5,897 nucleotides of DNA from contig SOKD01000365.1 of assembly GCA_004376305.1 (NCBI GenBank), positions 1 to 5,897 on the forward strand, given 5' to 3'. The position numbers were made by a program, and so were the translations under genes. Within the stretch, counting starts at the first letter, position 1, and each line of letters opens with the position of its first letter. The notes under the pieces were generated by a model, which saw only the letters and a program-made list of their open reading frames with translations, had not been told where the DNA came from and did not search any database. Below are positions 1 to 5,390 of the stretch, one piece after another. The stretch comes from Candidatus Cloacimonadota bacterium. GTDB lineage: Bacteria > Hydrothermota > E44-bin80.

Positions 1-711
1 CACCGGGTCATCCTTTCCGACATACCTGCCCGCCAGCAGGTTGAGTTTCTGTGTTGATGAAGTGGCGGCTATTTCATGGTCTTTCTTTCTATAGATATTC
101 TTGATAATGTAATGTTCTGTTGCTCCAATGAGAATGAGGAGGTCGTAGATTTCTTCAGGACAATTGAAACTGATTTCTCTGTTCTTGAAAACATCAAGTA
201 CTTCGAATATGAAGCCATCATGCATACTGGGATCGATCACGAGACCGGCTGTGTTGAAAGGATCAGCAAAGATTTTGAAAAACGGATAGTTCCAGGCTCC
301 CGGTGATGTCTTATCAGCCATAAAGATGACAATGGGTTCGCTCTTTCTCTCGACGATTTCCAATTCCGCGCATCCTGGACCCATTCCCTTAATGTTGCCT
401 GAGAATGCATCGGAGAGTAAATCCTGTCCCGCACCATAGAGCTTGAGTTGCTTTGCAACCTCTGTGCATTCCACGAAAATATCCCATGCCAGTTTATGTA
501 TTTCACCGCTCTCGATGCCTTTTGTGTGAGTTACGATGAGTTCAAGATCATCACCGCAATGCATTACACAGAAGTCGGTAAGCAATGACTGGTTTTTAGC
601 CTGTTCAAGCATTTCTTTGGCTTTATCCATCAATGCGGGATGCATCGATGAATGGCCAACAAAACCGCCCACATCTGCTTTGATAGCCGACAAGGTAATT
701 TTATCTGGCAT
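1..711 (-). CDS. fbp: Fructose-1,6-bisphosphate aldolase/phosphatase (class V FBPase), N-terminal part, cut by the window edge
   Basis: Bifunctional cytoplasmic gluconeogenic enzyme. It condenses dihydroxyacetone phosphate with glyceraldehyde-3-phosphate and then dephosphorylates the fructose-1,6-bisphosphate formed. Reading the minus strand from the ATG at 711-709 gives 237 codons without a stop to the window edge. The family is usually about 360-400 residues, so roughly the last third is missing. Family landmarks seen: IKADVGGFVGHSS (residues 10-22, with D13 and H20 as metal ligands), HCGDDL (51-56), GAGQDLLSDAFSGN (near 117-130), MADKTSPGAWN and ADPFNTAGLVIDPSMHDGF further on, and GRYVGKDDPV at the edge. 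Y230 and K233 match the family's catalytic tyrosine and Schiff-base lysine (Y229/K232 in the Sulfolobus enzyme, from memory), so both activities look intact as far as visible. The start is fixed by AGGAGG five bases upstream and by the match to the family N-terminus. A strong promoter lies upstream, and the next gene is divergent. The family is known from archaea and certain, often thermophilic or anaerobic, bacteria. Confidence 0.94.
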   Translation of the reverse strand, partial: MPDKITLSAIKADVGGFVGHSSMHPALMDKAKEMLEQAKNQSLLTDFCVMHCGDDLELIVTHTKGIESGEIHKLAWDIFVECTEVAKQLKLYGAGQDLLSDAFSGNIKGMGPGCAELEIVERKSEPIVIFMADKTSPGAWNYPFFKIFADPFNTAGLVIDPSMHDGFIFEVLDVFKNREISFNCPEEIYDLLILIGATEHYIIKNIYRKKDHEIAATSSTQKLNLLAGRYVGKDDPV

Positions 712-716
712 TGCAG

Positions 717-722
717 CCTCCT
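717..722 (-). promoter_or_regulatory. Ribosome binding site of the aldolase/phosphatase gene
   Basis: On the minus strand AGGAGG stands five bases before the ATG at 711-709. This is a full-length Shine-Dalgarno match at normal spacing and it decides the start codon. Confidence 0.85.
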
Positions 723-768
723 GGTAAAATTTTAGGTGCAACTGTCATATGCATTCAGTCTATTGAGA

Positions 769-799
769 AATGAAACATCTTTTTGTGCATGTTTTCATT
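769..799. repeat. Inverted repeat at the predicted transcript start of the aldolase/phosphatase gene
   Basis: The arms AATGAAACAT (769-778) and ATGTTTTCATT (789-799) are complementary apart from one extra T in the second arm, with a 10-base spacer. In the minus-strand message it would form a hairpin of about ten pairs at the extreme 5' end. No T-run follows on either strand in a terminator arrangement, so a protein-binding site or a 5' stabilising hairpin is more likely than a terminator. The sequence is AT-rich, so chance occurrence is possible. Confidence 0.45.
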
Positions 800-806
800 T
801 TCACCT

Positions 807-835
807 CTTATAAAACCAGATTACATAAATGTCAA
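807..835 (-). promoter_or_regulatory. Sigma70-type promoter of the aldolase/phosphatase gene
   Basis: On the minus strand a perfect TTGACA -35 box (835-830) and a TATAAG -10 box (812-807, five of six consensus bases) are separated by exactly 17 bases. Transcription should start near 800, giving a leader of about 89 bases before the ATG at 711. The predicted start falls on the edge of the inverted repeat at 769-799, so the repeat could act as an operator or as a hairpin at the 5' end of the message. Confidence 0.8.
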
Positions 836-870
836 GTTATTTTTTTATTTTTATGTTAAATGTGGTTTTG

Positions 871-980
871 CAGTGCTGCAGTTTACAGCGAACGTGTCCA
901 CGGAAGCCCCTGTCCGTCGAAGTTTCAACGTAGCAGGATTTGCGTAGAAGGAGCGTTTGGTCAGTACGAAAGTTCGTGGT
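871..980. other. GC-rich non-coding island in the divergent intergenic region
   Basis: The intergenic region 712-1054 is 343 bases long and holds no convincing gene. Its middle 110 bases are 53% G+C (58 of 110 counted), while 781-870 is 23% and 981-1040 is 27%. The island carries three small inverted repeats: GCTG/CAGC (875-878 and 886-889), ACGGA/TCCGT with an 8-base loop (900-904 and 913-917), and ACGAA-AG-TTCGT (966-977). The last lies 18 bases upstream of the -35 box of the zinc-ribbon gene, a plausible activator or repressor position. The island could be a small RNA, a regulatory module, a short dispersed repeat or a gene remnant. The sequence does not decide between these. Confidence 0.35.
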
Positions 981-995
981 AAAGTAAAAATTCAA

Positions 996-1024
996 TTGAC
1001 AACGAAAATAATTTCTGATACGCT
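996..1024 (+). promoter_or_regulatory. Sigma70-type promoter of the zinc-ribbon gene
   Basis: A perfect TTGACA -35 box (996-1001), a 17-base spacer and TACGCT (1019-1024) as -10 box. The -10 hexamer matches only three of six consensus bases, but it is preceded by TG at 1016-1017 in the extended -10 arrangement (TG-n-hexamer). Transcription should start near 1031, giving a leader of about 24 bases that holds the ribosome binding site. Confidence 0.65.
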
Positions 1025-1054
1025 ATTTCCGAAACGATTAACAAGGAGGGAACT

Positions 1055-1324
1055 ATGTGGGGAGCATCGGAAATTTGTCAGAGTTGCGGTTTAGTGGTTG
1101 AAGACGATAAATATGGTACAAATCCTGATGGTACATTCAGTGAAGATTACTGCAGTGAATGCTATGAGGAAGGCGAATTTAATGAGCCCACAATACAGAT
1201 GGAGGAACTGATTGAACGTTCAGCACGAAAAATGTGTGAAGATGGTAATATTTCTGAGGAGGATGCGAAGAGAAAGCTGGATAAGGCATTTCCCCGACTT
1301 AAACGATGGAATGATACCTGGTAG
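1055..1324 (+). CDS. Small zinc-ribbon domain protein (putative zinc ribbon, Zn_ribbon_2-like)
   Basis: An 89-residue soluble protein with no signal peptide or membrane segment. Residues 8-36 carry two CxxC knuckles, C8-C11 (CQSCG) and C33-C36 (CSECY), with GTNPDG at 21-26 between them. This matches the short putative zinc ribbon family in which CQSCGMP is followed by GTN..G and YC..C. A glutamate- and lysine-rich helical tail follows (about residues 47-89), with a segment reading ISEEDAKRKLDKAFPRLKRW. The family has no firm function; such proteins occur alone or as domains next to other activities, and a role in binding nucleic acid or protein is only inferred. The ATG has AAGGAGGG just upstream (AGGAGG at 1044-1049, five bases away). 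It has its own promoter, and weak terminator-like sequence follows, so it is probably monocistronic. It is divergent from the aldolase/phosphatase gene. Confidence 0.85.
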   Translation: MWGASEICQSCGLVVEDDKYGTNPDGTFSEDYCSECYEEGEFNEPTIQMEELIERSARKMCEDGNISEEDAKRKLDKAFPRLKRWNDTW

Positions 1325-1328
1325 GATG

Positions 1329-1416
1329 GAAGTGATTTTTTCCGGATAGGTACTATGCAGAGGTTTTTATTGCTTTGAGGTGGTTTACGGAACGATCACT
1401 TCTCATTCCTTTTTTT
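1329..1416 (+). terminator. Possible terminator after the zinc-ribbon gene
   Basis: GAAGTGAT (1329-1336) pairs perfectly with ATCACTTC (1395-1402), and inside it TTCCG (1340-1344) pairs with CGGAA (1388-1392). Seven T residues follow at 1410-1416. The position just after the stop and before the next promoter fits a terminator. Against it, the apical loop is about 43 bases and the T-run starts seven bases after the stem, both atypical for an intrinsic terminator. Confidence 0.4.
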
Positions 1417-1457
1417 GTTTATCTTTCCTGCGGGTTCCCCATATCCATTGTTTTTCC

Positions 1458-1486
1458 TTGACTTTTATCTTTTTTTTGCATAAGAT
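1458..1486 (+). promoter_or_regulatory. Sigma70-type promoter of the S55 protease/propeller operon
   Basis: TTGACT (1458-1463, five of six consensus bases) and TAAGAT (1481-1486, four of six) are separated by a 17-base, T-rich spacer. Transcription should start near 1493, giving a leader of about 33 bases with GAGGAGG at 1515-1521 ahead of the GTG start. The remaining bases between 1417 and 1457 show nothing recognisable. Confidence 0.65.
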
Positions 1487-1525
1487 TCATACTGGTTTAA
1501 ACAGGAATTGAATTGAGGAGGTTCT

Positions 1526-3238
1526 GTGAAGAAAACATTCCTTTTTGTAGTGCTCATTTTCCCCGGTCTCCTTTTTGCATATGAAATTATGCCTGCTGAC
1601 TCCGTGCAGGCGGGAATGACAGGATATGGGATCAGCGTATTTGAAGCAAATAAACTTGACACTTTTGCAGTAGAAATTCTTGGTGTTCTAAAGAAGGCTG
1701 GTCCTGACAGGAAGTTGATTATTGCGCGGCTCAGCGGAGCGGGGCTTGAGAAAACTGGTATTATTTCCGGAATGAGCGGAAGTCCCGTTTTTATCAATGA
1801 GAAGATTATTGGTGCTGTTGCTTACGCATGGTCTTTTTCTGTCGAGCCGCTCTGCGGAATTACTCCCATCGATGAAATGCTTGCAACGAAAGCTGATAGT
1901 GCTGAATCCGTGGGGGATGGTTCGGAAATTAAAATAAGGGGAGAGGGTAGAATGTCTCCCTATTCAGGAATTACCCTCACAAGGATTCAGACGCCTCTTG
2001 TCGTTTCAGGTTTTAATGATTGGCTCATGAAGGATATTGAGACGTTCTTTGGTGAAAAGGGGTTTTCAATCGTCCTGGGAGGGGGTGCATCAGGAAAAGG
2101 CGGAGAGGGAGATTCTCTGTTTTTAGGTTCTGCTGTTGCTGCAAAACTTGTGGGTGGAGATGCTTCTATTGGAGCAGTTGGAACCGTAACGTATATTGAT
2201 GGCAAGGATGTGTTTGCATTTGGCCATCCATTATTCCAATCAGGTGCTGTCTCATTTCCCATGAGCACGGCATATGTATATGCGATAATGCCAAGTCAGC
2301 TCAATTCCTTTAAGATATCGAGTACCGAGAAAAATGTCGGAGCGATCGTACAGGACAGAAGTAATGCTATCTATGGAGTGATTGGGAAAGATGCGCATAT
2401 GGTTCCGCTAGATGTTACTGTCAGGAAGGGAAAGCTCACGAAAGCATTCCATTTCGAAATCGTGGATCACAAGGAACTGACAGCGTATTTTACAAGCATG
2501 ACATTTGCCAACGCTTTGCTGGCAAATAGTCGCGGATATGGCAGCCTTTCTCTTTCAGTTGAACTAACGTTCTTCCTGAAACCGTATGGGAAGCTTCAAC
2601 TCAAAGATTTCTTCACGGGAGAACAAGCGGTAACACACAGTATGAACAGTATTAACAATGTAATTGGTTTACTGGTCAATGACCGTTTTGAACGGATACT
2701 GGTTGAATCAATTGAGATCTCTGTTGATGTAGTGGAAAAAGAGAAGTCCGCAGTAATTGAGACAGTAAAACCGTCTCGTTTTTCTGTAAAGCGAGGGGAG
2801 CATATTGACATAACGGCATATCTTCGGGATATAAAAGGTGAGATGAGAAAAGAGCAGTTTACGCTCCACATCCCGGAAACGTATACGGATTCGATTGCTC
2901 GGATAACGGTTGTTGGCGCGGATGGTTTTGCGAATCTTGAAATGGAAAGGGTTTCGAACCGCTTCCTTACAGAAAGACCCGGTCACATCATTGAATTGCT
3001 CAAACGTTCTCCCAGAAATAATGTTCTATACTGCTTGTTGCTCTCATCCAAGCCCGGTTTGCTGGTGAAAGGATATGAGCTGGGTTCTCTCCCTTCATCA
3101 ATGCTCCATCTCATGGAAGGTTCGCAAAATCTTGGGGAAGGTCGTTTCACAAAGGGTGGTATTATTGACCGGGCAGAGAAAGAATTTGATTTTAAAATTT
3201 CCGGTAGCAGTATTATTGCAATAAAAATTGTGGATTAG
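1526..3238 (+). CDS. Exported SpoIVB-family (peptidase S55) serine protease-like protein
   Basis: A 570-residue protein with a signal peptide (K2-K3, hydrophobic core 5-17, likely cut after A18, LFA/YE), so it acts outside the cytoplasmic membrane. Residues about 25-120 hold the S55 serine half: GMTGYGISVF (30-39), FAVEILGVL (47-55) and GMSGSPVFINEKIIGAVAY (82-100), with S84 where SpoIVB has its catalytic serine, then GITPIDEML (111-119). Residues about 200-330 hold the histidine half: GTVTYIDG (219-226) and AFGHPL (231-236), with H234 matching the SpoIVB catalytic histidine. The C-terminal 240 residues have no domain I recognise. No PDZ domain is evident, although SpoIVB has one. Compared with SpoIVB the serine block precedes the histidine block, and the SpoIVB aspartate 15 residues before the serine is L69 here. 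The GTG start is supported by GAGGAGG four bases upstream and by the signal peptide. It is the first gene of an operon with the propeller gene. Family membership is well supported; actual proteolysis and the substrate are inferred and unknown. Confidence 0.85.
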   Translation: MKKTFLFVVLIFPGLLFAYEIMPADSVQAGMTGYGISVFEANKLDTFAVEILGVLKKAGPDRKLIIARLSGAGLEKTGIISGMSGSPVFINEKIIGAVAYAWSFSVEPLCGITPIDEMLATKADSAESVGDGSEIKIRGEGRMSPYSGITLTRIQTPLVVSGFNDWLMKDIETFFGEKGFSIVLGGGASGKGGEGDSLFLGSAVAAKLVGGDASIGAVGTVTYIDGKDVFAFGHPLFQSGAVSFPMSTAYVYAIMPSQLNSFKISSTEKNVGAIVQDRSNAIYGVIGKDAHMVPLDVTVRKGKLTKAFHFEIVDHKELTAYFTSMTFANALLANSRGYGSLSLSVELTFFLKPYGKLQLKDFFTGEQAVTHSMNSINNVIGLLVNDRFERILVESIEISVDVVEKEKSAVIETVKPSRFSVKRGEHIDITAYLRDIKGEMRKEQFTLHIPETYTDSIARITVVGADGFANLEMERVSNRFLTERPGHIIELLKRSPRNNVLYCLLLSSKPGLLVKGYELGSLPSSMLHLMEGSQNLGEGRFTKGGIIDRAEKEFDFKISGSSIIAIKIVD

Positions 3239-3243
3239 GGAGG
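3239..3243 (+). promoter_or_regulatory. Ribosome binding site deciding the propeller gene start
   Basis: GGAGG directly follows the TAG stop of the S55 gene. It lies four bases before the ATG at 3248 but only one base before the in-frame TTG at 3245. The ATG is therefore the real start. Confidence 0.8.
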
Positions 3244-3247
3244 TTTG

Positions 3248-5350
3248 ATGAAAAAATCTTTATGTATCCTTTCTTTGCTTCCCTTGATTGTATCGTCTGT
3301 ATTTGCTTCCGGTTCAAAACTCCTGAAGTGGAAAGGAACAAGGGAATTTTACAAGGCAACCGTCGAGAACGTGATCATCGATGAGAATGGTTCTGTTTTC
3401 CTTTCTCCAGGTATTGATACGCTTTTTCGATCCACAGAAATATTTCTCTGGGATGCTGTCTATGATAGCAAGGGAAATTTGTATGTTTCGAGCGGCAACG
3501 ATGGGAAGATTTTTAGAATTACGCCGACGGGGCAGGTATTTACGGTTTTCACATCGGAGACAGGGGCAGAAATATTTGCTCTCGCTGTTGATAAGCATGA
3601 TAATGTCTATTGCGGAGAAAGTCCTTCCGGGATAATTTATAAGGTTGCAAAAAATCAAGATGCGGAAACTTATTACAAAACAGGTGAACAGTATGTGTGG
3701 AAACTCCTCTTTGATAAAAACGGTGTTCTCTATGCCGCAACAGGGGATAGGGGCAAGGTTTTCAGAATAACAGGTAAGGACAGAGGGGAAGAATACTATG
3801 CATCACAGGAAAATCACATTGTCGATTTATGCATGTACAACAAGAAACTGTATGCCGGGACTGAACCGAATGGTCTTTTCATAGAGATCGAAGGCAAAAA
3901 GAGGGCGGTCGTTCATTACGATTCAAAGGAGAATGAGGTTCATTGCATTTCTGCACTTGGTGATGAAATTTTCTTTACGACTGTTTGCCGACCTCTTACC
4001 GCTATGACATCTTCATATACCACGTTTTTTACCTCCGGCATGGGGACTAAGGATTACAGTACAGAGAGCAGTGTTCTCTATAAGTTTAGCATAGATACAA
4101 AGACTGTTATCAAACTCTGGGAATGCCCAACTCCTCCAATCTACAGTCTCTCAGCATATGGAAAGAGCAAGGTACTGATAGGGACAGAAAACGGGAAGGT
4201 TTACGCTTCGGATTCAAATGGTAGAATTAGCCAGCTGTATCACTTTGAAAATGCTCCCGTGCTTGCATTGAAAGCAGGCAGGAAAAAGAATGCATATGTA
4301 CTCCTGACCGGAAATCTTGGAAATGCCATCCAGATGGGTCCTGATTTGTCAAAGCATGGTGAGATTGAATCGCATGTGATTGACACCGGAAGGAAATCGG
4401 TATTTGGAAAGGTCGATTGGGATATTACAGTACCATCGGGGACATCATGCACTGTATGGTTGCGCGTGGGAAACAGGGAAAATCCTGATGAGGACTGGTC
4501 ACGCTGGAAAAAAATGAAAAAGGGGACCGCTATCAATCTTGCACCTGCTCGTTTCATTCAGATCAAATGTGAGCTTGAGACTGCAAGCGGTGGCAAGTCG
4601 CCACAGTTAAAAGAAGTTTCCATTTCATATTTGCCAGAGAACAGGGCTCCCGTTTTCCATTTGTTATTGGTTTGCCCGGTTGGAGTTAATGCAAGTGAAG
4701 ATTATGATCCCCTGCAGGGGATGAAGACGCCATTATCAGAGAGGGACAGGGATTATTTTATTGCATTAGGATATGATCTTCCAGTGACCGTATACAAGCT
4801 TGAAAAGGGGAAACGCTGTGCTGTATGGGTTGCATCTGATCCGGATGGTGATTCCCTGAGTTCCGTCTTTTATTATAAGGGAGAACATGAGAAGGAATGG
4901 AAAGAAATGAAGAAGGATCTGATGCTCCCTGTTTTCCTCTGGGATGAAACGGCACTTCCGGACGGAATGTATTCAGCAAAGGTTGTTGTTCGTGATGATA
5001 GAGATAATCCGGAGTCCCGGGCACGGGATGCTGAATTAGTTTCAGAGGAGTTTATTATTGATAATACAGCACCGGTGGTTAAAGTACATTCGATCAAGAC
5101 AGAAGGAAAGGATATTGAGATTATTGTTTCTGCAAAAGACGAATTGTCGATCCTCAAAGCTGCCCGTTATTCAGTGAATGGGGGAGAGTGGAAATTTGTG
5201 CTTCCCGATGATGGGATATTTGATGATAAACAGGAAAAGTTTGTTGCTACCATTAAGAACAAGAGTGCTGGAGAATATACCATTGTTTTCAAAGCAACAG
5301 ACCTTTCACTCAATACGGGTGTGGGTAAGGCAACGGTGGAGTTGAAGTAA
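3248..5350 (+). CDS. Exported beta-propeller protein with C-terminal beta-sandwich (Ig/Fn3-like) domains
   Basis: A 700-residue protein, counted from the ATG. A signal peptide (K2-K3, core 5-19, likely cut after A20, VFA/SG) sends it out of the cytoplasm; there is no lipobox and no later membrane segment. Residues about 60-370 contain repeated propeller blades of about 40 residues with the pattern D.kGnLYv-tG..GkifRI: GNLYVSSGNDGKIFRI (76-91), DNVYCGESPSGIIYKV (118-133), GVLYAATGDRGKVFRI (159-174), KLYAGTEPNGLFIEI (200-214) and KVLIGTENGKVYASD (308-322). A Ser/Thr-rich insertion sits at about 249-275. Residues about 375-461 form a beta-sandwich-like domain with WSRWKKM (417-423) and PQLKEVSISYL (452-462). 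Residues about 465-605 look like an Ig/Fn3-type domain (DPDGDSL at 531-537, DNTAP at 605-609), followed by a second domain to the C-terminus. It follows the S55 gene by nine bases, so the two are almost certainly cotranscribed. Its function is unknown; the propeller suggests protein or ligand binding, and a partner or substrate role with the S55 protein is inferred from the operon only. Confidence 0.8.
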   Translation: MKKSLCILSLLPLIVSSVFASGSKLLKWKGTREFYKATVENVIIDENGSVFLSPGIDTLFRSTEIFLWDAVYDSKGNLYVSSGNDGKIFRITPTGQVFTVFTSETGAEIFALAVDKHDNVYCGESPSGIIYKVAKNQDAETYYKTGEQYVWKLLFDKNGVLYAATGDRGKVFRITGKDRGEEYYASQENHIVDLCMYNKKLYAGTEPNGLFIEIEGKKRAVVHYDSKENEVHCISALGDEIFFTTVCRPLTAMTSSYTTFFTSGMGTKDYSTESSVLYKFSIDTKTVIKLWECPTPPIYSLSAYGKSKVLIGTENGKVYASDSNGRISQLYHFENAPVLALKAGRKKNAYVLLTGNLGNAIQMGPDLSKHGEIESHVIDTGRKSVFGKVDWDITVPSGTSCTVWLRVGNRENPDEDWSRWKKMKKGTAINLAPARFIQIKCELETASGGKSPQLKEVSISYLPENRAPVFHLLLVCPVGVNASEDYDPLQGMKTPLSERDRDYFIALGYDLPVTVYKLEKGKRCAVWVASDPDGDSLSSVFYYKGEHEKEWKEMKKDLMLPVFLWDETALPDGMYSAKVVVRDDRDNPESRARDAELVSEEFIIDNTAPVVKVHSIKTEGKDIEIIVSAKDELSILKAARYSVNGGEWKFVLPDDGIFDDKQEKFVATIKNKSAGEYTIVFKATDLSLNTGVGKATVELK

Positions 5351-5390
5351 GGTGTAACTGCACAAAAGTATACTCTCAAGATAATCAATA

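Noticed and set aside
237..506. An 89-codon open frame on the minus strand in another frame.
   Set aside because: It is a shadow of the aldolase/phosphatase gene, whose true frame shows conserved family motifs throughout.
725..734. Perfect 10-base palindrome TAAAATTTTA just upstream of the aldolase/phosphatase ribosome binding site.
   Set aside because: Only A and T in an AT-rich leader, so likely by chance; no second copy was noticed nearby.
760..798. A 12-codon leader ORF on the minus strand in the aldolase/phosphatase leader, with AGAGGTGA ahead of its ATG.
   Set aside because: The Shine-Dalgarno-like bases (801-808) lie upstream of the predicted transcript start near 800, so they would not be in the message. 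The peptide shows no run of one amino acid that would suggest attenuation.
873..947. A 24-codon open frame from GTG on the plus strand inside the GC-rich island.
   Set aside because: No ribosome binding site, a length expected by chance, and no recognisable protein family.
2081..2103. Glycine-rich GGGASGKGG in the S55 protein (about residues 185-193), reminiscent of a nucleotide-binding P-loop.
   Set aside because: The required Ser or Thr after GK is missing and the protein is exported, so ATP or GTP binding is not expected. It is better read as a flexible loop.
3245..3247. TTG as the start of the propeller gene, one codon before the ATG.
   Set aside because: It is only one base from GGAGG. 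The ATG at 3248 has normal spacing and gives the typical MKK signal peptide start.
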